35,587 nucleotides of DNA from Bacteroidales bacterium (GTDB lineage Bacteria; Bacteroidota; Bacteroidia; Bacteroidales; WCHB1-69). The notes beneath the pieces were generated by a model. It was given only the letters and a program-made list of their open reading frames with translations. It was not told where the DNA came from and made no database searches. Location of the stretch: contig JALNYF010000018.1 of assembly GCA_023229985.1 (NCBI GenBank), positions 1-35,587 of the forward strand, given 5' to 3'. Positions 15,109-22,269 of the stretch are shown in pieces. Each line of letters starts with the position of its first letter. The first letter of the stretch is position 1. The position numbers and the translations under genes were made by a program.

Positions 15109-15543
15109 TTATTCAATGTTTTGTTTTTCAACTATATTATTATTATTTGTATTTCTATCGTCAATAATCAAGGTCACATGATTAGAACGTTTTCTAATTC
15201 TGTGTGCCATGCCACGGGGGGCTGTGCGGATTCTCTTCAACATTCGGCCTCCGTCAACAATAATACTCTTGACATAAAGTTGCGCATCTTCCAAACGAGC
15301 ACCTTCATTCTTTACCTGCCAATTGGCAACGGCTGATTTCAAAAGTTTCAAAAGTTTCTCGGCAGATTCTTTCTTGCTGAATTTCAATACATTCATTGCA
15401 TAATCAACATCTTTTCCACGGATGACATCTGCCATTATTCTCGTTTTTCTCGGAGAGGTTGGATTATCTACCAAACGAGCAACGTATAAGTTTTTCTTTG
15501 CTTCTTTTCGCACTTCTGCTGCTAATCTTTTTCTTGAACCCAT
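15109..15543 (-). CDS. rplV: 50S ribosomal protein L22
   Basis: The 144-residue protein has the usual L22 core plus a hydrophilic C-terminal tail (DDRNTNNNNIVEKQNIE). Its long beta hairpin, here near VKSIIVDGGRMLKRIRTAPRGMA, reaches into the exit tunnel. It is the first gene of this operon: a promoter lies about 95 bases upstream and a divergent gene beyond. The usual upstream partners rpsJ, rplC, rplD, rplW, rplB and rpsS are absent from the window. Confidence 0.97.
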   Translation of the reverse strand: MGSRKRLAAEVRKEAKKNLYVARLVDNPTSPRKTRIMADVIRGKDVDYAMNVLKFSKKESAEKLLKLLKSAVANWQVKNEGARLEDAQLYVKSIIVDGGRMLKRIRTAPRGMAHRIRKRSNHVTLIIDDRNTNNNNIVEKQNIE

Positions 15544-15637
15544 TGTTTTTTATTGTTTTTTGTGGGATAAGGAGCTTATTTTCAATACTTTACTTTATTT
15601 AAACCCGCTTTCCCTGATTTAACACTGAAATTGGCGG

Positions 15638-15645
15638 CAAAAATA
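15638..15645 (-). promoter_or_regulatory. -7 promoter element of the rplV-rpsE operon
   Basis: On the minus strand TATTTTTG followed by CCGCC lies 95 bases before the rplV ATG. This shows that rplV begins a transcription unit rather than continuing from rpsS. The leader may carry regulation, but no known L4 or S8 binding structure was recognised. Confidence 0.7.
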
Positions 15646-15931
15646 CATATTTTTTTTTATAAATTACTCCCATTGAAAAAAAATTTTAAAATATTTATTT
15701 TCAGTATCATTGCACCCTACTTTTTCAACAATATTCTGATGATAACTTTTATTTCGTTCTTACTTCCACTCCATTTTTTCGTTTTTTCAACCTTATACAT
15801 TATATATAGCTTGATAATTTATACATACTTTCACGATATCGAATTGTCAGAAGGTTATTGTTTTTATCATATTTCTTTATTATTTCATGAAAAAATTGAA
15901 AAGACATTTCGGCTGTATTCAAAACTTTGTG

Positions 15932-15939
15932 TACTTTTG
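15932..15939 (+). promoter_or_regulatory. -7 promoter element of the ldcA operon
   Basis: TACTTTTG followed by CACTTC lies 19 bases before the chosen ldcA ATG at 15958. Its position upstream supports that start over the longer frame. Confidence 0.65.
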
Positions 15940-15957
15940 CACTTCAAATCTATCAAA

Positions 15958-16857
15958 ATGATTCCACGTTATTTATGCCACGGGGATTGCATCGGATTAG
16001 TGGCACCTGCACGAAAAATTGAAGAAAATGAGATCTTACCCGCCGTTGATTTTTTTCAAAAAAACGGATTTCGGGTCAAGTTGGGACAACATATTTTTGC
16101 AAGCGATCATCAATTTGCCGGAACAGATGAACAGCGTGCCGCGGATTTTCAATCTTTTTTAGATGATCCGGATGTGAATGCAATTCTTTGTGCAAGAGGT
16201 GGTTATGGATCTGTCAGACTCATCGATCAATTGGATTTTACCCGTTTTTTGCAAAATCCGAAGTGGATTTGCGGATTTAGCGACGTGACCGTTTTTCATT
16301 CTCACCTCCACCAACTGAATGTGGCTACCCTGCACTGCACCATGCCCATCAATATGCAGGCTGATTCATTGAATCATCGGAATGCTCAAACCATGTTACA
16401 GGCATTGACAGGAAACAAAATCGAATATCATATTCCGACCACCGACTTAAATCGAAATGGTTGCGCCGAAGGAACTCTGGTTGGCGGGAATCTTTCCATC
16501 TTATACTCTTTGATGGGGTCGGCTTCTGCGATCAACACCGATAATAAAATCCTGTTTATTGAAGATTTGGACGAATATTTATACCATATTGACCGAATGA
16601 TGATCTGTTTGAAGCGCGCAGGCATGCTCGATAAATTGGCGGGGTTGATTGTGGGCGGAATGTCGGAAATGAATGACAATACCATTCCGTTTGGTAAAAC
16701 AGGAAACGAAATTGTTGCATCTCATTGTCGCGAGTATCATTTTCCCGTTTGCTTTAATTTCCCCGCAGGTCACATGGCAGACAACGTTGCCCTTAAATTG
16801 GGAACCCACATTAGTCTTTCTGTCAATACTGACTATACTACTATTTCATTTAATTAA
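15958..16857 (+). CDS. ldcA: LD-carboxypeptidase (peptidase family S66)
   Basis: This 299-residue enzyme should remove the terminal D-alanine from muropeptide tetrapeptides during murein recycling. The start at 15958 gives the family N-terminus MIPRYLCHGDCIGLVAPAR; the frame stays open to 15631, but that part is low-complexity. The Ser-Glu-His triad of family S66 can be placed: Ser85 in ARGGYGS, Glu202 in LFIEDLDE and His272 in FPAGHMADN. No signal peptide is present, consistent with cytoplasmic action. It is the first gene of a probable operon with plsC, umuD and umuC, which lack promoters of their own in the short gaps. Confidence 0.9.
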   Translation: MIPRYLCHGDCIGLVAPARKIEENEILPAVDFFQKNGFRVKLGQHIFASDHQFAGTDEQRAADFQSFLDDPDVNAILCARGGYGSVRLIDQLDFTRFLQNPKWICGFSDVTVFHSHLHQLNVATLHCTMPINMQADSLNHRNAQTMLQALTGNKIEYHIPTTDLNRNGCAEGTLVGGNLSILYSLMGSASAINTDNKILFIEDLDEYLYHIDRMMICLKRAGMLDKLAGLIVGGMSEMNDNTIPFGKTGNEIVASHCREYHFPVCFNFPAGHMADNVALKLGTHISLSVNTDYTTISFN

Positions 16858-16870
16858 TAGTCAAATAGTT

Positions 16871-17452
16871 ATGAGAAAAATCAATGCTTTTATTTTAAAA
16901 TTATTAAGGTATCATATTGATACGGTGAATATTCCACCCGAAGCTCGGAAATGTGTGCTGTTGTTTGCGCCGCACACCAGCTACAGTGATTTTTTAATTG
17001 GTAGAATGTCCTTGAGTGCAATGGGAGTAAAAACGGTTTTTTTAATAAAAAAAGAGGCTTTCTTTTTCCCGTTAGGTCCTATTTTAAAAAGTTTGGGCGG
17101 GATTCCGGTTGATAGGGTCAATGTGCGCAAATTCCCCATTTTTGCCGCAGAATATATCAAAAAACAAGACGAAATTGCTTTTCTTGTATCACCTGAGGGC
17201 ACCCGAAAATTGAATCCGAATTGGAAAAAAGGGTTCTATTTTATTGCCCAAGAAGCCCAAGTTCCCATAGCATTAGGGTATTTGGACTATAAAACCAGAC
17301 GCGGCGGAATCGGTCCCATCTTTCATCCTACCGGCGATTATGAAAAAGATATCAAGACGATCAAACAATACTACTACGGAATGAGAGGCTGCAATAAAGG
17401 ACAATTTGATTTGGAAAATGAACCATACGCTCACCCCGAATGGCTTCAATAA
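16871..17452 (+). CDS. PlsC-like acyltransferase (1-acylglycerol-3-phosphate type)
   Basis: This 193-residue lysophospholipid acyltransferase-like protein has the HxxxxD catalytic motif in APHTSYSD (His35, Asp40), GGIPVDR near residues 76-82 and SPEGTR near 107-112, where the arginine contacts the phosphate. The family transfers acyl chains from acyl-ACP or acyl-CoA to lysophosphatidate or related lipids; the exact acceptor cannot be told. The start at 16871 is chosen because it lies 13 bases past the ldcA stop and gives a short amphipathic N-terminus. An alternative frame opens inside ldcA at 16673. The gene is co-oriented between ldcA and umuD. Confidence 0.85.
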   Translation: MRKINAFILKLLRYHIDTVNIPPEARKCVLLFAPHTSYSDFLIGRMSLSAMGVKTVFLIKKEAFFFPLGPILKSLGGIPVDRVNVRKFPIFAAEYIKKQDEIAFLVSPEGTRKLNPNWKKGFYFIAQEAQVPIALGYLDYKTRRGGIGPIFHPTGDYEKDIKTIKQYYYGMRGCNKGQFDLENEPYAHPEWLQ

Positions 17453-17461
17453 TAGGGTATT

Positions 17462-17908
17462 ATGAAAGATGATTTAGAGATTTACAATTCTGTCAATGAA
17501 ACAGAAATGGCGAATTTTTTCATTGATTCCGGCGTTAAAGCCGGATTTCCGATACCTTCCGGCGATGATATTAGGCAGACTTTGGATTTGAATAAAGTGC
17601 TGATACAACACCCTGCAGCCACTTTTTATGCAAAAGTTGTGGGCAATTCCATGATTGATGCCGGCGTTGAAGAGGGCGATCTGTTGATTATTGACAGAGC
17701 CATCGAACCCCAAAACGGCAGTATGGCAGTATGTTACATAGACGGAGAATTTACGCTTAAATTCATCGGATTAGATGAAAAAGAGAAGGGCGTTATTTGG
17801 CTCAAACCGGCTAATGACCATTATCCTCCCATCAAGGTCACGTCGGAAAATGACTTTACCGTATGGGGAATCGTGAGTTATACCATCAAAAATCGATTGA
17901 AAAAATAG
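17462..17908 (+). CDS. umuD: UmuD-type S24 peptidase, Pol V accessory subunit
   Basis: The 148-residue protein follows E. coli UmuD closely: FPIPSGDDIRQTLDLN and VLIQHPAATFYAKVVGNSMIDAGVEEGD match its core. The self-cleavage site is Ala27-Gly28 (KAGFP). The catalytic dyad is Ser63 in GNSMID and Lys100 in GEFTLK. RecA-stimulated autocleavage would yield UmuD', which joins UmuC as Pol V. It lacks the LexA DNA-binding domain. umuC starts 7 bases after its stop. No LexA-type operator was recognised in the 9-base gap from plsC, so SOS control is not evident from the sequence. Confidence 0.92.
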   Translation: MKDDLEIYNSVNETEMANFFIDSGVKAGFPIPSGDDIRQTLDLNKVLIQHPAATFYAKVVGNSMIDAGVEEGDLLIIDRAIEPQNGSMAVCYIDGEFTLKFIGLDEKEKGVIWLKPANDHYPPIKVTSENDFTVWGIVSYTIKNRLKK

Positions 17909-17915
17909 CACACCT

Positions 17916-19178
17916 ATGTATGCTTTGGTTGATTGCAATAATTTTTTTGTCAGTGCCGAGCGCGTTTTTCAGCCTTCATTGCAAAATAAACCGGTTTGCG
18001 TGCTGAGTAATAATGATGGCTGTATTGTGGCACTTTCCAACGAAGCAAAACAGATAGGACTGAAACGCGGTGACCCGCTGTTTAAAATAAAAAACTTGGT
18101 TCAACAACACCATGTTACCATTTTTTCATCCAATTATGCACTTTACGCCGGTATGTCGTCACGGGTAATGCAGATTTTATCCGATTTTGTACCGGAAATT
18201 GAAATCTATTCCATTGATGAGGCTTTCCTCTGTTTGCAAGGGTTCTCCGTTGCTGCGCTGCCGGAAAAAATGCGCCGGTTGCGACACACCATTTTACAAT
18301 GGACAGGAATTCCCACCAGCATCGGAATTGCTCCGACGAAAACATTGGCGAAAGTTGCGGGACATTACGCCAAAAAATATGCCGGTTACCACGGAGTTTG
18401 CATGATTGATACCGACGAAAAAAGAGCAAAGGCATTGCAAAATTTCCCCATTGAGGAAGTATGGGGAATTGGCAGAAAAGCGGCACCCAAGTTACTGGAC
18501 AACTGCATTCGCACCGCTTGGGACTTTACACTCAAAAATGAAAATTGGGTGCGCCGTTTTTTTACCATTACCGGATTCAAAACCCAACAGGAGCTCAAAG
18601 GCGTTCCATGCATTGAAAACTCCGAAATTGAAACCAAACAGAGTATCTGTACCAGCCGTTCGTTCGGGGAATTGATCTCCCAGAAAGAGCAACTTTTTTC
18701 CTCTATTGTCCATTTTGCCTCCTCCTGCGCGACCAAACTTCGCCAACAACAAACCGTTGCCAATATCCTTTCCATTTTTATTGCCACCGACCGTTTTAAA
18801 ACCGAATTGCCCCAATACAAACAATACGCTACACTTAAACTTCCTGTCCCAACGGCAGATACATCCGAGCTCATTCGATACGCCGCCTCACTGCTTAATC
18901 AGATTTTTTTACCGGGTTACCAATACAAAAAAGCCGGAGTGATCGTTTCCGGCATTACCGATTGCACTGCCATTCAACAAAATATTTTCGACAACATCGA
19001 CAATCGCGAAAAAAGGGACATGCTTTTTAAAACGATTGATAAAATCAACGGACAAAACGGCTTTGACACCATTCAATTTGCCATACAGGATAGAAAATCA
19101 TCCCATTGGACCTCGCGCAAAGATTTCTGCAGTCGCAATTATCTCAGTGATATCAATGAATTGATGGAGGTGCATTGA
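17916..19178 (+). CDS. umuC: UmuC, Y-family DNA polymerase V catalytic subunit
   Basis: The 420-residue protein is a full-length translesion polymerase. The palm motif starts MYALVDCNNFFVSAERVF, with the first metal-binding Asp at residue 6; the second catalytic motif is YSIDEAF near residue 100. The TKTLAKVAGHYAKK region forms the helix-hairpin-helix thumb, and the C-terminal little-finger domain holds KYATLKLPVPTADTSEL-type sequence. A C-terminal extension of the UmuC type follows. It works with UmuD' at blocked forks and is error-prone. It is the last gene of the operon, followed by a bidirectional terminator at 19208-19248. Confidence 0.93.
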   Translation: MYALVDCNNFFVSAERVFQPSLQNKPVCVLSNNDGCIVALSNEAKQIGLKRGDPLFKIKNLVQQHHVTIFSSNYALYAGMSSRVMQILSDFVPEIEIYSIDEAFLCLQGFSVAALPEKMRRLRHTILQWTGIPTSIGIAPTKTLAKVAGHYAKKYAGYHGVCMIDTDEKRAKALQNFPIEEVWGIGRKAAPKLLDNCIRTAWDFTLKNENWVRRFFTITGFKTQQELKGVPCIENSEIETKQSICTSRSFGELISQKEQLFSSIVHFASSCATKLRQQQTVANILSIFIATDRFKTELPQYKQYATLKLPVPTADTSELIRYAASLLNQIFLPGYQYKKAGVIVSGITDCTAIQQNIFDNIDNREKRDMLFKTIDKINGQNGFDTIQFAIQDRKSSHWTSRKDFCSRNYLSDINELMEVH

Positions 19179-19207
19179 GAATCTCATATTGTTCCCCAAA
19201 AGCCAAT

Positions 19208-19248
19208 AAAAAAAGCACTTACCATTTTCATCGTAAGTGCTTTTTTTT
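19208..19248. terminator. bidirectional terminator between umuC and tRNA-Val
   Basis: AAAAGCACTTAC and GTAAGTGCTTTT form a 12-bp stem around a 10-base loop, with T runs on both strands. It can end umuC (plus) and the tRNA transcript (minus). Confidence 0.9.
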
Positions 19249-19249
19249 G

Positions 19250-19324
19250 TGGGAGCTATAGGATTCGAACCTATGACCCTCTGCTTGTAAGGCAGATGCT
19301 CTGAACCAGCTGAGCTAAGCTCCC
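19250..19324 (-). tRNA. tRNA-Val (anticodon UAC)
   Basis: On the minus strand GGGAGCT and AGCTCCC form the acceptor stem. The D arm has AGCTCAGCTGGTTCAGAGC, and the anticodon stem TCTGC/GCAGA encloses CTTACAA with anticodon TAC. The T arm has ATAGGTTCGAATCCTAT. The discriminator is A at 19250, and CCA is not encoded (CAA follows), so a CCA-adding enzyme is required. A promoter element lies at 19345-19352. Confidence 0.96.
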
Positions 19325-19344
19325 TTTCTCGTTGTTTGAGGCTG

Positions 19345-19352
19345 CAAAAATA
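19345..19352 (-). promoter_or_regulatory. -7 promoter element of tRNA-Val
   Basis: On the minus strand TATTTTTG followed by CAGCC lies 20 bases before the mature tRNA 5' end. Confidence 0.65.
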
Positions 19353-19432
19353 CACCTTTTTTCAATATAGAATCATTTTTTTTAATATTTTTTCAAAAAA
19401 ATATTTATTCACTGATTTATAATTATTTACGA

Positions 19433-20983
19433 TTACTTTGGGAGGAGTTTTACAAAAGGGATCATCATTTCTTCCAATGAAATTCCTCCATGTTGAAAGG
19501 TGTTTTTGTAATAATTGACGTAATAATTATAATTTGTAGGGTACGCCAAGAAAGAGTTGCCGGTCGTAAAAATGAATGAAGAGGTCAAATTTTCTTTCGG
19601 CAGAAATAGAGATTCGGGATTTTTGACTTCAAAAATGTCCTTCGAGCTGCAATCCAGATTTTTTCCGACTTTATAGCGCAAATTACTATTGGTATTGCGG
19701 TCGCCGATGATTTTGACCGGTTTTTCGATTTTGATGGTCCCGTGGTCGGTGGTGATAAAGATTGGAATTTTCTTTTCTGCAAGATACTTAATCATATCGA
19801 GCATAATGGAATTGGCGAACCAAGTTGCCGTCACGCTGCGGTATGATTTTTCATCATTGGCCAATTCGCGAATGATATCAACGTCCGTGCGCGCGTGAGA
19901 CAGCATATCTACAAAATTAAAAACCACCACATTGAGCTGATTTTGAAGCAAATTGGGAAAATTATCAAAGGTTTTTTTTCCAAAATCCATGTTCAGCACT
20001 TTGGCAAAAGATGTTTTTATATTTTTCCCGTAACGCTTGAGATACTCTTCCAAGAGTGGGTGTTCAAACTGATTTTTTCCACCTTCATCATTCTCATTCA
20101 GCCAATATCGCGGATATTTTTTTGCAATTTCCGAGGGCATTAATCCGGCAAACATGGCATTTCGCGCATAATGGGTGGCAGTAGGTAAAATGCTGTAACA
20201 CAGGTCTTCCTGCTCTACTCGATAGTACGGATGAATATACGGAAGAATCGTTTTCCATTGGTCGTAGCGGAGATTGTCTATCACAAAAAGAAAGGCAGAT
20301 TTATCTTCATTCAGGTAAGGAAACAATTTTTCTTTTAAAATGGTGTGCGAAAAAAGAGGTTTTTCGTTGGCAGTACCGGAAATCCATTTTTGATAATTTT
20401 GGATAACGAATCTTGAAAATCGGTTGTTGGCTTCCTCTTTTTGGTCGGCTAAAATGTTGGCAACGCCACTATCCTCAATTTTTTCCAATTCTAATTCCCA
20501 ATACACCAATTCTTTATATAATATTTCCCATTCGCCCGGCGACATACTGTCAGAAATTTTTGTGGCGATATCACGAAATGCCTGCTGATACGCCATGGTG
20601 CTTTTTTCATTAACAATCTTTCCGGTATCAATATTTTTTTTCAAACATAGTAAAATCTGGTTCGGATTAACCGGTTTAATGAGATAATCGGCAATATTGG
20701 AGCCAATGGCATCTTCCATGATATGTTCTTCCTCACTTTTGGTAATCATCACAACAGGAGTGTGCGGATGGGTAGTTTTAATATTTTTTAGTGTTTCAAT
20801 GCCACTGAGACCAGGCATGTTTTCATCCAAGAAAATGATGTCAATGGCTTTGTTTTTTAAAATTTCAATGGCTTCGTTTCCACTGACTGTGGGAATAACC
20901 TCGTAACCCTTTCGTTCCAAAAATAGAATATGCGGTTTTAATAAATCTATTTCATCATCTGCCCAAAGAATCGTTGTACTCAT
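19433..20983 (-). CDS. porX: PorX, response regulator of the type IX secretion system
   Basis: The 516-residue protein has an N-terminal CheY-like receiver (1-120) with acidic residues Asp9, Asp10 and Glu11, phosphoacceptor Asp53 (FLDENMPG), Thr81 and Lys103. A helical linker follows, then a PglZ domain of the alkaline phosphatase superfamily (about 200-510). Metal-binding motifs are visible in VIDNLRYDQW and TTDHGTIK, and the likely nucleophile Thr lies in ILPTATHYARNAMF. This architecture is that of PorX, which with sensor PorY and sigma factor SigP controls T9SS genes in Porphyromonas; the PglZ domain has been reported to act as a phosphodiesterase. No porY is in the window. The two T9SS cargo genes at 2775 and 4319 would be clients. 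It is divergent from rsmE. Confidence 0.93.
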   Translation of the reverse strand: MSTTILWADDEIDLLKPHILFLERKGYEVIPTVSGNEAIEILKNKAIDIIFLDENMPGLSGIETLKNIKTTHPHTPVVMITKSEEEHIMEDAIGSNIADYLIKPVNPNQILLCLKKNIDTGKIVNEKSTMAYQQAFRDIATKISDSMSPGEWEILYKELVYWELELEKIEDSGVANILADQKEEANNRFSRFVIQNYQKWISGTANEKPLFSHTILKEKLFPYLNEDKSAFLFVIDNLRYDQWKTILPYIHPYYRVEQEDLCYSILPTATHYARNAMFAGLMPSEIAKKYPRYWLNENDEGGKNQFEHPLLEEYLKRYGKNIKTSFAKVLNMDFGKKTFDNFPNLLQNQLNVVVFNFVDMLSHARTDVDIIRELANDEKSYRSVTATWFANSIMLDMIKYLAEKKIPIFITTDHGTIKIEKPVKIIGDRNTNSNLRYKVGKNLDCSSKDIFEVKNPESLFLPKENLTSSFIFTTGNSFLAYPTNYNYYVNYYKNTFQHGGISLEEMMIPFVKLLPK

Positions 20984-21027
20984 GATTTTGATTTTAAGTA
21001 AGTATGTAAACTAACAGATATTAAACG

Positions 21028-21035
21028 CAAAAGTT
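21028..21035 (-). promoter_or_regulatory. possible -7 promoter element of porX
   Basis: On the minus strand AACTTTTG followed by CG lies 45 bases before the porX ATG. It differs from TAnnTTTG by one base. Confidence 0.35.
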
Positions 21036-21097
21036 TCCTGGAAAGTGTAACGCTTGTTTAATAATTCGTTTTATGTTTAGAATTTTAATAATTTTAT

Positions 21098-21105
21098 TAT
21101 TTTTG
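21098..21105 (+). promoter_or_regulatory. -7 promoter element of rsmE
   Basis: TATTTTTG followed by CC lies 20 bases before the rsmE ATG, with a possible -33 TTTAG near 21076-21080 at suitable spacing. Confidence 0.6.
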
Positions 21106-21124
21106 CCTCTTCAAAATAAGGGTT

Positions 21125-21826
21125 ATGGCATTTTTTTACGTTCCGGATATTTACCAAGATATATTATCGCTATCAATCGAAGAATCAAAACATTGTATAA
21201 AGGCACTGCGCAAAAAGGAGGGCGATACCATTCAACTCACAGACGGGAGAGGCGGCTTGGCTACTGCCGAGATATCATCTGCATCGTTGACGGATTGCAT
21301 CGTACATATTATTAATAGAGAAATTGTTCCTCCAAGAAATGGGAAACTGCACATCGCTGTTGCCCCGACCAAAAATAGTGACAGAATGGAGTGGTTTGTC
21401 GAAAAAGCGGTTGAAATTGGAATAGAAAAAATCAGTTTCATCATTTGCGACCACTCGGAAAGAGATAAAATTGACCTGCAACGACTGCATCGTATTGCTG
21501 TTTCTGCGCTGAAACAATCCCAAACGTATTATTTGCCGGAAATGGAAATTGTTGATTTTAAAAGTTTTATCCATCATCAACCCAATAATGAAATGGAAAA
21601 ATTGATCGCTTGGTGTGATGATAACAATACGGAACAATTATCAGGGCAAGTGTTACAGAACAAAGAGGTACAAATATTGATTGGTCCGGAAGGCGATTTC
21701 AGCGAATCTGAAATTTTGATGGCTAAAGAATTGAATTATAAAGAGATAAAATTAGGCAATCGGCGACTGCGCACGGAAACCGCCGCCTTATATTGTTGCT
21801 GCGTGATGGCTGCCAAAAACAATTAA
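21125..21826 (+). CDS. rsmE: 16S rRNA m3U1498 methyltransferase RsmE
   Basis: This 233-residue SPOUT-class methyltransferase methylates N3 of U1498 in 16S rRNA, near the decoding centre. The N-terminal PUA-like domain begins MAFFYVPDIYQD and includes SKHCIKALRKKEGD. The SPOUT knot shows IGPEGDF at 186-192 and LGNRRLRTETA at 210-220, both diagnostic for RsmE. APTKNSDRMEWFVEKAVEIG is also typical. Length is normal. It has its own promoter and is divergent from porX; no downstream partner is present. Confidence 0.95.
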   Translation: MAFFYVPDIYQDILSLSIEESKHCIKALRKKEGDTIQLTDGRGGLATAEISSASLTDCIVHIINREIVPPRNGKLHIAVAPTKNSDRMEWFVEKAVEIGIEKISFIICDHSERDKIDLQRLHRIAVSALKQSQTYYLPEMEIVDFKSFIHHQPNNEMEKLIAWCDDNNTEQLSGQVLQNKEVQILIGPEGDFSESEILMAKELNYKEIKLGNRRLRTETAALYCCCVMAAKNN

Positions 21827-22269
21827 AAGGCACGGAATATAATAACTGATTCATAATTATTGCTGTTTAGTGAATAATTGAATTTATTGATTAATCTATT
21901 AGCATTGAGTAGATTACGATGCTTCCTATTTTGTCAGGCTTACATTTACGAAAATGAATAAGAAAACCGAAGGATTCTAATTTTTAGCAACCATTTGCGT
22001 AGTGGCAAAGCGCATTTCTTTTGCAACTTTTAATCGAAATTTTCTTCCTTGCAGTTCGCCAAAAAACAGACATATTGGCGTGATGAGACTTTGTTATGTT
22101 GAATGAACAATAATTAATCAATTTCCCGACAGCAATAAATGGGATGATAATTGTATAAAGGTTTCGTGCAGAGGAATCTCAAAAATGTATCTATGCAAAT
22201 TCCCAACATTAAATAACCGTTTTTATGCTGTTTCCGGCTCCGGGAATCATCGTTATCTTTTTTGGGAAA
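21827..22269. other. intergenic region between convergent rsmE and rlmI
   Basis: The 443-base gap is almost filled by the second MITE-like element (21857-22138). The rest (22139-22269) is AT-rich with no recognised gene. No clear terminator with a T run was found on either strand. Confidence 0.6.
21857..22138. repeat. MITE-like element, copy 2 (about 282 bp, inverted)
   Basis: The left end TTATTGCTGTTTAGTGAATA (21857-21876) and the right end ATTTCCCGACAGCAATAA (22121-22138) are diverged inverted copies of the terminal repeat seen at 3848-3867. The inner block 21889-21976 matches copy 1 at 4029-4124 in opposite orientation. It includes a 21-base identical run at 21927-21947, CCGAAGGATT at 21967-21976 and AATCTATTAG at 21893-21902. 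The part 21982-22120 has no evident counterpart in copy 1. There is no transposase gene. Confidence 0.6.

Larger units (their letters stand above)
15544..15957. other. divergent promoter region between rplV and ldcA
   Basis: This very AT-rich 414-base gap contains the minus-strand promoter for the ribosomal operon (15638-15645), a leader of about 90 bases before rplV, and the plus-strand promoter for ldcA (15932-15939). A frame open from 15631 in phase with ldcA begins at a TTG inside the minus promoter and encodes a low-complexity hydrophobic stretch; I regard it as non-coding. Confidence 0.7.

Noticed and set aside
15631..15957. N-terminal extension of LD-carboxypeptidase by 109 residues
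   Set aside because: It starts at TTG inside the opposite-strand promoter, encodes low-complexity hydrophobic sequence absent from family S66, and a good promoter and ATG lie at its end.
19250..19324. tRNA-Val as an integration site
   Set aside because: No integrase, direct repeat of the tRNA 3' end or foreign genes were seen on either side.
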